From Auxenochlorella pyrenoidosa (lineage: Eukaryota > Chlorophyta > Trebouxiophyceae > Chlorellales > Chlorellaceae), in assembly GCA_001430745.1 (NCBI GenBank), contig KQ482069.1, positions 350,374 through 360,816 of the forward strand: 10,443 nucleotides of DNA, in the 5' to 3' direction. Each line of letters opens with the position of its first letter. Positions within the stretch are counted from its first letter, which is position 1. This document shows, in pieces, positions 1 through 8,979 of the stretch. The notes under the pieces were generated by a model that was given only the letters and a program-made list of their open reading frames with translations, ran no database searches and was not told where the DNA came from. A program made the translations under genes and the position numbers.

Positions 1-918
1 CCTTGATGGTAGCAGTTTGGTAATTGAAGACGTAAACAAAGTTGCCTACCACAGTAATGCCTAGAGGAACTTTCAGGGCATCTGCACGAAGCACAAGAGG
101 AGCTTGGTTGGCGCAGCAACCAAGCCTGAATGAGGCGCTTGAAAGGCAGGCGCACGTGTGGACCAGCAGGGCCCCGGGGAGCAGCAGGAGGGAGTGGCGT
201 TGGTTGGATACATGGGTGGTGGGCGGGAATGAGGTGAGGGGTTGGGCGGGGAGTATGGGGGGCGTTGAAGGGCGCACATGCTGAGCGAGCGCTGGCGCGA
301 GCTCCCAGGCGCCATAAGCCACCCAGAAGTGCAACAGCAAGCTCTTTGCCGGCGCAGTTTGGGATGCAGGCGGCGCCAGCTGCAGTTGCGGGCCTGGGCA
401 GTGTGCATGCCCAGCACCTACTTGCGGCAGTCTGATCACTGCCCCAGTCCAGGATTGGGTCGCCGTTGCTGCTGAGCTTCTGGACACGCCTGCAGGGCAG
501 AGGGGGCAGGGGAGCCCAGCATGAGAGTGAGGGAGGCAGAGCCCGCACGGGTTTTCTGGGTGGCGCGAGAGGGAGCAGTGAGAATTGCGAGGCGCCAGCT
601 TGGTGCACTGGTTGATCCACCCAATAGTCTTGAATCATCCCACCAGCATGGCACAACATTCAACCCCAGAGACTGCGCCAGGCTGTGAGAGAGTCACGGT
701 GGGCTGGCAGGTTGAGGGCGCCCACGGCTTCGCAGACATGCTTGTTTGGGCTTTGAGTCTGTCTAACCACAGCGGAACTTGCAACACAGACCCAGTCCTG
801 CTTGCACTCACTTGTTGTTCTGATCTGTGACATACACATTGCCAAGGTCATCCGAGGCAATGCATGTTGGGGCGCTGAATGCGATGCCGCCTGTGCCGAC
901 GGTCACATTCTTCTCTAC
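1..918 (-). CDS. NHL-repeat beta-propeller protein, three internal exons (partial)
   Basis: Three exons join in frame: 918-812, 489-422 and 81-1, which continues off the left edge. All have clean signals: acceptors GTGCAG, CTGCAG and GTGCAG, donors GTGAGT and GTAGGT. The joined product shows two propeller strands typical of NHL repeats. The first reads GNVYVTDQNNKRVQKL, followed by SSNGDPILDWGS. The second reads VPLGITVVGNFVYVFN. The junctions restore codons exactly (AA+G gives Lys in NNKRVQ; A+AT gives Asn), which strongly supports the model. NHL propellers usually bind proteins or RNA; here neither partner nor location can be told. No RING, B-box, signal peptide or membrane segment is visible in this fragment. 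The exon at 918 starts in phase 0. A possible upstream exon ends at 1316 (residues LLANYFFK, donor GTGCGC), but it is short and uncertain, so the 5' end of the gene is unknown. The family call is confident; the exact function is not. Confidence 0.72.
740..793 (+). repeat. Inverted repeat, arm A (intronic)
   Basis: This stretch begins GCTTGTTTGGGCT and ends CGGAACTTGCAACACAGACCC. The same two blocks occur on the opposite strand at 1068-1021, in the same order. The outer 13 bases are identical and the inner 21 differ at one base, while the middle 14-20 bases have diverged. It lies in the intron just downstream of the NHL exon at 812-918. Confidence 0.75.
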
Positions 919-1020
919 CTGCACAGGGGGGATGGACAACGTGCACGCATGGCAGGGAGGCAGGTGCCTTGGCCAAGGCTGAGCACAATGGCAAGTAGCA
1001 CCGCCCTGAACAGCCACAGA

Positions 1021-1068
1021 GGGTCTGTGTCGCAAGTTCCGTTGCGGATAGATAGAGCCCAAACAAGC
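1021..1068 (-). repeat. Inverted repeat, arm B (intronic)
   Basis: This is the opposite-strand copy of the repeat at 740-793, in the intron upstream of the NHL exon at 812-918. It is 6 bases shorter in the middle. It directly abuts an AAGC microsatellite on its outer side. The pair could be remnants of a small interspersed element or the arms of a large RNA hairpin enclosing the exon. Confidence 0.75.
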
Positions 1069-1084
1069 AAGCAAGCAAGCAAGC
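1065..1084 (+). repeat. (AAGC)5 microsatellite
   Basis: Five perfect AAGC units, overlapping the outer edge of inverted-repeat arm B. It may have grown from the GCTT at the end of that arm. Confidence 0.9.
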
Positions 1085-2739
1085 ACAGAGGGAGCAACGG
1101 CGCAGGAACGCATCGATTGCATTGCAGGAGCAGGGTGGCAGCAGGGGATGACAGACAGCTGGCCCCTGCAGGCGGCTCAGCAGGGTCGGCAGGGGTGACC
1201 CAGCTCCCAGGCCGGTGCCGCGGGAGTGTCATGGAACGTGCATCGACCCCTGTCCCAAACAAGCTGGCGGCACAAGGCAGCAGGTAGGTGCGACTGTGGA
1301 GGGCCGGCAGCGCACCTTGAAGAAATAGTTTGCCAGCAGTGACCTGCCGCGGTGGCTTGGCATGGGCATGGTGTTGTCGTGGGTACCAACCATAGAGTCG
1401 ACGCTCTGGGCTGCGCCAAGTCCGGCTGGGAAGGGGGCAGCAGCGCAAGAGGGCAACATGGCGGGCTGAACAACAGACTGGAAACAAATGGCACAGCATG
1501 CATGCATGCATGGATCAACGCCACCGGTAGCGTTGGTACCAACCCGCATTGAGGTGTCGTCGCTGCTTCGGCTCAGCACGCCTGCTGTGCATGCACGGAG
1601 CCAGAGAGGGCGGTTTCACTCACCCATTCCAAGGAGGAGCAACATGCATGCAGCAAACCGCAGCTCCCGTGTGCTAGGAAGCCGCTCCTGCAGCAGCGAG
1701 CGCCAGCCACTCGCTAGCGGCAAGCCCCAGCCACTCGCCACATGGGCGCCACCGGCAGCAGCGCCTGGTCGCACCACAGAGCCCATCCGCTGTCCGGCGG
1801 CAGTCTCCAAGCTTTCTTGCGAGATCGACAGCCCGACAGTGCAACGGGCTGGGCGCTGCCGCCGCAAACGAGACTCGGGCACAACGGCCTCGGGTCCAGC
1901 GCCACCTGAAGCCCTAGATCTGCAGCCAGTTGCGTCCCGGAATGTTAGTTGGGAAAGCTAAAAATGATGGATTTTGCATCCGGAAATGAGAGCCCAGCAG
2001 GACTGGTAGTGGAATGAGAGGTGGGCGCGCGCTTGGGCGCAGCGCCATCTGGCAGCACACCGCAGATGAAGAAGCAGGTACCTTCACTATGCATGCTTGC
2101 TTGTGCTGGTGTCTACAGGCTGCCAGACCACGACGGGAATCCAGCCCAAGCAGAGAACAGTGGTGACTGGAAGGGGCCTGCATTCTGGGAGCTGCCTCAA
2201 GGGGCCTGCATGCGCTGGGCCTCAGCGCTGCAAGCAGGCGGGTGCCAGGGGCAGCAAGCCTGCTGCCCCTGGCGCCGGCAGGTGCCTAAGCCCCCTCCCC
2301 AGCAGCGTAAGCGCTGGAGCCCCACCCTGCAGCTCATCCACATGCAAAGCCGGCCCGCTTGAGCTGCTACCTTGCTGCCGCCAGCGCTGCCAGCTCGCCT
2401 GCTGCCACTGCTACTTGTGCTGCATGCAGCGCCGGCAGGCCCAGCAGGCCACTGTAACACCCGCATGGCCGGGCCAGCCCTGCCCACTGCTGGAAGCGTG
2501 CCACCCCCTCGGTCGGGCTCCTTCCCAGCTCCGTGCACTGACCACAGCGCGGCGCAGCAGGGGGGGCCTCCATGCCCTCCACAGCGGGGGATGTGGTCGG
2601 CAGCAGGGCGGCCTGACAGCCACTGCTGGGTGATGGGACGCAGCTGCTGCACTACAGCAAGGACGTATCATCACATAGCCGCAAGGCTGAGCACATGCCC
2701 ATTCCTCAGACAAGGGCTGAAATCAAGCTTGGGCTGATT
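1085..2739. other. Long stretch with no supported gene
   Basis: Open frames occur on both strands, but none shows a recognisable domain, signal peptide or convincing splice-bounded exon. A minus-strand frame open from 1579 to 1316 could hold upstream exons of the NHL gene. It ends LLANYFFK at a GTGCGC donor whose phase fits the exon at 918. A minus-strand frame over about 2582-2367 (ending ELAALAAAR) has protein-like composition but no known motif. The region is rich in GCATGC words and CAG/CTG-rich low-complexity sequence. Its right part is presumably the 3' untranslated region of the MYND gene. Confidence 0.4.
1496..1512. repeat. (GCAT)4 palindromic microsatellite
   Basis: Seventeen bases of alternating GCAT units, self-complementary, containing three overlapping GCATGC words. 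It is the densest point of a word that recurs through the noncoding parts of the window. Confidence 0.85.
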
Positions 2740-3103
2740 TCAAATGTCGGCTGTCCTGCTCTCGGTGCTGCCTTCCTGGGCCCCCGGCACCGCTACTGCC
2801 TGCCTGCCGGCCGGCCCTGCCTGCGCCTCTGCCGCCTGCGCTGCCAGCTGCCGGCACACCTGCTTGTGTGCTCGCCAGGCTGCCTTGCTGCACTCAGCTG
2901 AGCAGAAGCGCGCCACCCAGCACCCTGAGCACCGCTTGGTGGGCAGCTCTGCCTCGCTGCCGCCTGCCAGGTTGGTGCAGCCCATGTGGCAGCAGCAGCG
3001 CGCTGCCGCCAGTGCACGCAGGCTAGCCGCCGCCTCCTCGCCCTGCTGCTGTGCTAGAGTGGGGATGGCTGGCAGCCATGCGTCTTGCAGATGTTCAGCC
3101 CCA
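2740..3103 (-). CDS. MYND zinc-finger protein, C-terminal exon (partial)
   Basis: A minus-strand frame ending at the TGA at 2742-2740 encodes a MYND finger near the C-terminus. It reads CCHMGCTNLAGGSEAELP, then TKRCSGCWVARFC, SAECSKAAWRAHKQVC. The zinc ligands C-x4-C, C-x2-C, C-x3-C and H-x3-C are all present, with the Trp and Lys usual for the family. About 37 residues follow, Ala/Gln/Gly-rich. Before the finger comes a helical, Ala/Gln-rich stretch (LQDAWLPAIPTLAQQQGEEA). MYND fingers bind proline-rich peptides in partner proteins; in green algae they are often placed at the end of large proteins, sometimes after ankyrin or armadillo-like repeats. The 5' boundary is uncertain: possible acceptors put the first base at 3103 or 3115, with an in-frame stop a little further upstream. 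I could not place earlier exons. No SET domain is seen, so an SMYD methyltransferase is not indicated. Confidence 0.7.
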
Positions 3104-3886
3104 CTGTGTTGGTTACTGCGGCGGTGCGCTCCTTCTTAACCCTCTGCAAGATGGTTTGGAAAAGCGATCGTCTAACTGGAAGAAGCTAGTAAGCACAAGA
3201 TAAGCACGCAAGTGAGCCAAAGCAAGCATGCACTTGAACAACACTAGACGACCATCTCAGCCTGCTCTGCTTATGGCGGTCCCTAGGCCTGCGTGCGTCA
3301 GCCTCAGCCACCATGTTGCGGCAGCCCAGCAAGCGCCCTGATTTCCGAGCAGTGCGGGCATACTCCATCGAGCAGGAGTGTGCCGTATCCCAGGCGGAGC
3401 ACCGCTCGGTTGCAAGCTGCTCTGTTGCTGCGTATGACCATGCCGCATAGCAGGCGTGCTGAGCCAGGGGCCGAAGCCCGCGACGAGGACACCTCAAAGT
3501 GGGTGGCCCAAAGGGACCAGGACCCTGCTGCATGCAGCCCATGGTACAGCAGTGCCAGGGCTGACAGCAAAGCTTGATGTGTGCTGCCGTTCACATGACT
3601 GCCAGCGCGAGCAGGGGCTTTCGCTGGCAACGCCGGGCCCAACGAGGGCGGTGCAGTAGCAGCTGGGCGGCAGCGGCAGCTGCATTGAGCCCTGGGCAAC
3701 AGAGTGAGCGGGTTGCACCCTTGAATATATGCGTGCCACCAATTGAATATGGACTTGCGCATTGACAGACGTTCATAGCGCGGAGAAGGAAGCTGCAGGC
3801 AAGCTGTGAGACCCGCGTCCGAAGGGAAGGGCGTCTTAACTCACCGTCAGTACGTCTCAGCATTCAACAAAAGTGATCGAAGAACC
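3104..3886. other. Unresolved region between the MYND exon and the cysteine-repeat gene
   Basis: This should hold upstream exons of the MYND gene (minus) and the 5' flank of the plus-strand gene at 3887. Minus-strand frames are open over about 3762-3304 and 3542-3186, but neither carries a recognisable motif or splice boundaries I trust. A 45-codon plus-strand ORF at 3313-3450 begins in a GCCACCATG context. The part from 3140 to 3240 is noticeably richer in A and T, as expected of an intron or spacer. Confidence 0.35.
3720..3886 (+). promoter_or_regulatory. Probable promoter and 5' leader of the cysteine-repeat gene
   Basis: An AT-rich island in GC-rich surroundings contains TTGAATATATG at 3721-3731 (TATA-like) and a CCAAT word at 3739-3743. 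It lies about 160 bases before the ATG at 3887. The call rests on composition and position only; the transcription start cannot be read from sequence. Confidence 0.25.
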
Positions 3887-6037
3887 ATGAAACTGATACT
3901 GCGCGCCGCCCTCCTGCTGCCGCTGCTGGTCGCCAGCCAGGCCAGGCCCTCTCCCCACTCCGCAGGCAGTGAGTCCCTTCACGTGTCCTCGTGATCGAGA
4001 TAGTCGTGACTGTTTTCGGTGCCGCCTTGGCATTGCTACATTCCGTCTCCATCACAGCCCAGCATGGGAAGCGCGCGGTGCCGCCACACCCACATCCCCT
4101 TGCACCACACCCCCCTTTCTGCAGAGCAGCTCGTGCCGGCGGGTCAGCATGGCAGGTCCTTGAGCTCTGAGGATACGGCAGAGCCGGTGAGCGCTCTGCA
4201 AACGCTCCCTCCAGCCACTGCCAGCAGAGGCCGCTGCTTCACACACGCCCGGCAGGCGCTGCCAACCACTAACCGCAGGCCACCGCCCGCTCGCTGGTGC
4301 CTGTTGGCTGCGCTTTCACCACTGCTGCATGGGCCTCCCATCCCCAGCAATCCTGCCCCCTGGCATCCGCAGACGGTAATCTTCGGCGGGCCCACCGTCG
4401 GGGGCGTGCCGCTCGACTTCTGTCTCACCTTTGGGGCTGGCTGCGGCGAGGAGGCGGCCCGCTACTTCTGCCAGGCGCTGCAGGGCTTTGCCAACGTGTC
4501 GGAGTACCAGCTGGCCGGCCAGTACGCCAACAGGACGTACATCCCTTCCAGCGGCACCTTCTGCGAGGACAAGAACTGCCAGACATTTGAGTCCATCACG
4601 TGCACCGGTCAGTGGCTGGGTGGCCCATGGGCGGCTGGCGGGCACACCCTAGGGTCAAAACGGGGATGCAAGGCATGGCAGGGTGCGCGTGGAGGCTCTC
4701 TGCGTCGTCTGGGGGCGTTCCCAGCAGTTGATGAATCTCGTGACCCGGCCCCTGAGCTCATGACGATGTGTCGCCAGTTCATGCCTGCTTCGTGCCTGGG
4801 CTTGTGTGCCCACCTTCTGTTGCGGCGCATGGCTCCCCGTGCCTGCAGGCTCAGTGGAGGAGGGGCCGCGCTTCGAGTCCCCGGTTGTGCACGGCATCGG
4901 CCTGCCCCTTGATTGGTGGGCGCCCTCCAGCAGCGCTCCGCCCTGAGCGCATGCAGAGCTCATGCGTGCAGCACTCGCTGGTTCCCAATGCAGCTGCTTC
5001 TCGAACACAATGCCTGGATCCATTGCGCTCACCACTCCAAGGCACGCCTTCCTCATGCCCCCCTCCCATGCCGCAGGTGCTTGCGGTACGGCGAGCAGTG
5101 CGGCGAGGACGCTGCCAGCTACTTCTGCCAGCGACGGGGCTACGGCACCGTGGCATCGTTTGCAATGGAGACGTGGCGTGTGCCCCCCGCCACGTACCTG
5201 CCTGCTGTGGGCGAGATGTGCATCACCGGCGTGACCATCGGGGGCGGCTGCAACTCCTTTAGCTTCATCGAGTGTGCAGGTGCTGGCCGTGGGGCAGGGG
5301 GAGAGGGACCATGCAGACTTGTCACGGCTTCGCAGACGGCTGCCAACGGGGGAGGCTGTTTGGCGCTGGCCTGCACTCTGGCCAGCATTGCACAAATTTG
5401 TCTGCCGGGCTTCCACACACACGATCAACTCCCTTGTTTTCTGATTGTCGCCTGCAGACCCGCTGGGCCCCCTGTTCACCGCCCCCACTGTGGGCGGGGT
5501 GCCGCTGGACTGGTGCCTGCACTGGGGCTCCGACTGCGGCCTACCCGCTGCCCAATATTTTTGCGAGGAGCAGGTGGGGCCGGCAGCTTGAAATCAAAAG
5601 TACCCTTCTCACTAATATGCCGGCGCCGCGCCTTGCCCGCCCTCTTGATGCTCATGTACAGCGTAGGCGGCGGTGCATGGCCGCCCGACTAATATTTGCC
5701 GGGACCAGGCCGCTTGCTGCCTGGGCAGCGCAGCCTTGTTGGTTCTTGCCAGTGCTCGCCACGGCGGCCCCGACCTTGGGCCGCCGTTTCACGCGCACAT
5801 ACACAGGCTGCAGGGAGCATTCTGCACCCGCGGTTGCTGGCGCAGTCATGCACCGTACCCGGCCCGCGCACCCACCCCTTGCAGGGCTACAGCGGGGTGG
5901 CAGATTACAAGATGGCTGACGCCGTGCCCGACGTCACGGTGCTGCCCGCCTCTGGCCAGACCTGCGAGACAACCGGCAACAACCCGGGCGGCTGCAACAC
6001 ATTCGACTACATCCTCTGCGGCGCGCCTTCCTCCTGA
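3887..6037 (+). CDS. Secreted protein with three tandem six-cysteine repeats
   Basis: Seven exons: 3887-3968, 4125-4186, 4373-4607, 4849-4915, 5077-5279, 5458-5573, 5885-6037. They sum to 918 bases, exactly 305 codons plus TGA, with frame kept at every junction. Donors are GTGAGT, GTGAGC, GTCAGT, GTGGGC, GTGCTG, GTGGGG; all acceptors end in CGCAG or TGCAG. Residues 1-19 (MKLILRAALLLPLLVASQA) form a signal peptide with a good cleavage site after SQA. A polar linker follows, then three repeats at about 49-126, 134-216 and 223-301. The shared pattern is VGGVPLD[FW]CL, G-x2-CG, AA-x-YFC, G[FY]-x2-V, P-x2-G-x2-C, then C-x-[TS]F-x2-I-x-C. Each repeat has six cysteines in matching positions (65, 72, 81, 112, 117, 125 in the first), so three disulfides per repeat are likely. 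Sequons NVS (89) and NRT (101) lie in repeat 1. No membrane anchor or GPI-type tail is seen, so the protein is probably secreted or in the cell wall. I do not recognise a named family; similar WCL...CG...AA..FC patterns may exist in plant and bacterial secreted proteins, but that is from memory. Function unknown. Confidence 0.85.
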
Positions 6038-6978
6038 AGGCCTGGGGCCTGAGCAAGGCAGGTTCTAATGGCTGGCAGGCCTTGTCAACCAAACGAACGC
6101 TCCAGCTGCCTACAACAGGCTCCGCTGTGCACCGCCGATCGCTGCAGCCACGTGGCTGCCTCCGGCTGGCGCATGCTGTGCGGCATGCCAGGCAGCAATT
6201 TCCTCCCTGCACTATCATCTTGCTCCCCGATCTGTCTTGCATTCGCACTCCTGCTGTGCAGAGTCTGTCATTCCAAACTCGTCGCACCTTTCATGTGAAT
6301 GTGATCTTCTCGCCGCCGCTCCACTTGCACCAGTGATGCGCTGAGCAATGAGCGCGCATTTTGCATCAAGGTCGGCACATCACACTTGTTTTATTTCTGT
6401 GTAAGTCAGAACTCAAAACCCACGAAGTGATTCGAAGGAAGAAAATGTTTCTTGACAAATCTCACGGAAGGTGCGGCACCAGCATGGCACGGTGGTGCCT
6501 GCTCAGCTTCCTGCTACCTTGTCAATTGCCACCCACGGCCAGTCTGGCCGTTTGAGCTGCATCAGCATCAAAGGGAGGCACCGGTGCAGCGGGGCCGAAC
6601 AGCGAGGCTGGCGCCGCATTCCCCGCAGCCGTGGTAGCCGCCAGCTGGCCAGCAGCAGCAGCCCGGGGCCCAAGGCGGGGGCAGGTGCTTGCGGTGCAGG
6701 CAGCGGCCCACCAGCGTGCAAGCTTAAGGCCGACTCTGCACCATATCACCCAAGCCGGGGGAAGGCAGGCAGCTGCCACATCGGCAGCGGCTGTTGGGAT
6801 GCGGCTCTGAACAGCCTGGCTGCAAAAAGGGCGAGGTCGTTGCGGCGCAAGCGCCGGGACTTGTTGTCAGCCCCCAGCAGCAGCTTGGCGACGTCTACTG
6901 GCCGGCCAGGTGCCGCAGCAAGCCCCCAAGGCCCCGCCGGCCCTCCCGCCGCTCCTGCTCTTGCCGCCGCTCTTGCTC
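6038..6978. other. Convergent 3' flanks, no protein gene seen
   Basis: Lies between the stop of the plus-strand cysteine-repeat gene and the stop of the minus-strand KCTD gene. Between about 6290 and 6480 composition becomes AT-richer, as expected for 3' ends. The remainder from about 6540 to 6978 is GC-rich and probably 3' untranslated sequence of the KCTD gene. A long plus-strand open frame crossing 6471-7550 is antisense to the KCTD exons and is not a gene. Confidence 0.5.
6400..6404 (+). promoter_or_regulatory. TGTAA polyadenylation signal candidate
   Basis: TGTAA, the usual green-algal polyadenylation word, lies 363 bases after the TGA of the cysteine-repeat gene, inside the AT-rich dip. 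Ten bases away on the opposite strand is AATAAA (6394-6389). The same short island may therefore end both converging transcripts. Confidence 0.4.
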
Positions 6979-8489
6979 CTAGCGGCGGGCCTCCTCGCGC
7001 TCGCGCTCGTCCTCTGCCTCTGCCCTGGCCTCAAAATTGGCGTCCGGCATGGTGGGCGGCACCGGGGGCTTGGGGTACAAGTCCTGGGGGGCACGGAGGG
7101 TTCAAAAGGCAGAGGCGGGCAAGCAGCTCAGGCGGTAAATTTGTTTGGCCAGCAGCACTGAAGCGTAGCAGGGCTAGCCGGGGGCAGCGCAGAGCGAAGC
7201 CATCTGGAGGCCTGGCAGGCATGCAGCAGAGGGTTGGTCAGTCTCACCTCGGCATTCAGGAAGTTAGGCTCCTCGCGGCGGGGAGGTTTCATGTGCAGCA
7301 CCGCGAGGCGGCGGTCCTGCGCGCCCGCCTGCTGCTTCTGCGCTGCTTGCACCTTCCTCGCCTCCTCGAAGCGCTGCCGGCCCAGCTGGTGGCAGCGCAG
7401 GGCAGCAGCATGGAAGCGGCGGCGCAGCTGGGTGCGCTCTGCTGCACCGCGGGCAGTTGCACCGAGCCTGACGGCGTCGGCGCTGCGCAGCGAGGCATAT
7501 GGCTCTGTCGCCTCGCGGTGCGCCGCTGCCATTTCAGCCGCCAGCTCTGACCTCTTGGCTTCTGCTGCAGCCTCCTCCTCCTTGGCAGCCTCTTCTGCCG
7601 AGTTGGCCTCCCGCGCCATGCCCGCCAGCAGGCCGGTCAGCAGGGCCTGATCCAGGGCCTGCTGCTCCTTGGCAGTCTGTGGACATGGGGCGGCAGAGGG
7701 CACGGGATGGGGGAGGATGGGCCACGCAGCGGGGGCACATCACGTCTGTCTACTGCAGGGTGCTCGCTTTCATGAGAGTGGCCAGGAGGCTGTGCTGCCT
7801 GCTGGTGCAGGCAGCCATCAGGTGTGGCCACACCCCAAGCTGCTGATGTCCCGCCTGGGTCTCCTCCCCTCCCTGCATGCCCCCGCTCACCTCCACTGTG
7901 GCGTGCCGCTCCTCGGCGGCATCCATCTCAGCCACCAGGGGCAACCACCCAAAGTAGGCTGCCTCTGCTCGAAGCGTCAGGCGGTCGTCGCGGGTGGTGG
8001 GCACGGGGGCCGCGCCGTCGCGCATGAAGGAGAGGATGGTGGGGAAGTGGCGGGGGTCCCTGTGCAGGGAGGCGGCGCTGGCAGGCGAGGGCTTCTTGGG
8101 AGGGGGAGACGAGCAGATGCATCTCGGGCAGACGGCAAAGGCGAGCAATGGACCCTGGGGGGAGGGGCGGAGCGGCAGCATAGCATTGCTGTGACAGCGC
8201 TGCTGCCGCCTCAGCGGCTTTGTTTGCTTCGGCATTGCGCTTTCATATCATTGCAGCTGCAGCAGGCTGGGCCTGCGGGCTGTAAATGCAGTGCTTGAGG
8301 CGGCCAAACCGCCCCGCCGCTGCACCTGTCGATAAAGATCCTGCCCTGCGCATCCACGGTGCGACTGGGCGCGCCGAACTCAGGGTTCAGCATAGAGGTC
8401 AGCAGCGACATCGGCCGGCTGGTAAGCGTGGTCCGCAGGGTCAAAAAAACCTTGCCTCCCACGTTGAGCTCCACTAGCGGGGACTCCAT
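6979..8489 (-). CDS. KCTD-type BTB/POZ protein with long C-terminal coiled coil
   Basis: Four exons: 8489-8326, 8059-7891, 7676-7248, 7083-6979 (stop TAG at 6981-6979). They total 867 bases, 288 residues, in frame throughout. Donors are GTGCAG, GTGAGC, GTGAGA; acceptors are CACAG, CACAG, CCCAG. Residues 5 to about 105 are a BTB domain of the potassium-channel tetramerisation (T1/KCTD) type: VELNVGGKVFLTLRTTL, then IFIDRDPRHFPTILSFMRDG spanning the first splice, then LRAEAAYFGWLPL. Residues 112 to about 250 are Ala/Glu/Lys/Arg-rich and helical, probably a coiled coil, and the tail ends DEREREEARR. There is no channel pore, so this is a soluble KCTD-like protein. Such proteins often form oligomers and act as substrate adaptors of Cullin-3 ubiquitin ligases; that role here is inferred. 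The start is the ATG at 8489, in good context (GCAGCGATGG). An in-frame extension to 8660 is open, but its sequence is not family-like. A CAG just before the ATG leaves open a 5' noncoding exon. Confidence 0.88.
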
Positions 8490-8795
8490 CGCTGCAAACG
8501 CCGCAGGTATTTTGCAAACCAACAGATAGAACGGTAGGATGCCGAAGGCCGACGAGGGCATGGAGCAAGTTGGTGCCGCCATGGCGCACGCTGCGGCCGG
8601 CGCATTTCGTGGTCTGCGCCCATTGTCCATCATACCTAGAAGGCTGAGGCCAACAGGCATGCAACCGTCGGTTTTGGACAGCCCTGCAGACTCAGCAGTG
8701 CTGAGACTACCTCAACATTCAGGCATGCTGAGCACACACACTGTTCCGCAGCAACATTGCTTCCGTGTACCGTTCTGCTTGGCCGCTCAATAAAC

Positions 8796-8800
8796 TTACA
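8796..8800 (-). promoter_or_regulatory. TGTAA polyadenylation signal candidate for gyrase A
   Basis: TGTAA on the minus strand, 180 bases after the gyrase A stop at 8982-8980, in an AT-rich patch. An AATAAA on the plus strand at 8789-8794 is next to it and probably irrelevant to the gyrase gene. Confidence 0.5.
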
Positions 8801-8951
8801 CTTGGACGCTCTAATCTTAGCATTGCCAAGGTGTATGGGGGTTGTTGAACAGCAGAGCACTGCAGCACAGGATGTCACGCACGTGGCACTCGGGGCGCCT
8901 GGACCCGACCCCAACAGCACTGCGCCAACTCTTCTCCTCGTGCTGCGCCAC

Positions 8952-8971
8952 GCTGTGCTGTGCTGTGCTGT
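8952..8971. repeat. (GCTGT)4 microsatellite
   Basis: Four GCTGT units within 30 bases downstream of the gyrase A stop codon, in its 3' untranslated region. Confidence 0.85.
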
Positions 8972-8979
8972 GCCACCCC

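Larger units (their letters stand above)
8490..8979. other. Spacer between gyrase A and KCTD genes
   Basis: Holds the 3' untranslated region of the gyrase A gene (8979 down to roughly 8785) and the 5' flank of the KCTD gene. The middle, about 8690-8840, is AT-richer. No protein gene is supported; open frames here are extensions of, or antisense to, neighbouring exons. Confidence 0.5.

Noticed and set aside
1488..1961. A plus-strand open frame of 157 codons
   Set aside because: No motif; Arg/Ser/Pro/Ala-rich low-information sequence, and the opposite strand is also open, as is usual in GC-rich noncoding DNA.
3691..3709. A CCTGGGCAACAGAGTGAG phrase resembling part of a primate Alu element
   Set aside because: It is under 20 bases, has no other Alu-like sequence or poly(A) around it, and is best explained by chance.
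4866..4884. TTCGAGTCCCC resembling a tRNA T-loop
   Set aside because: It lies inside a coding exon of the cysteine-repeat gene, and no acceptor or anticodon stem can be built around it.
4019..4912. A 297-codon plus-strand frame as a single uninterrupted gene
   Set aside because: It reads through introns of the cysteine-repeat gene; only 4373-4607 of it is coding in this frame, and its Met lies in an intron.
6471..7550. The longest open frame in the window (359 codons, plus strand)
   Set aside because: It is antisense to the KCTD exons, rich in Arg/Pro/Ala as expected of a GC-rich shadow frame, and shows no domain.
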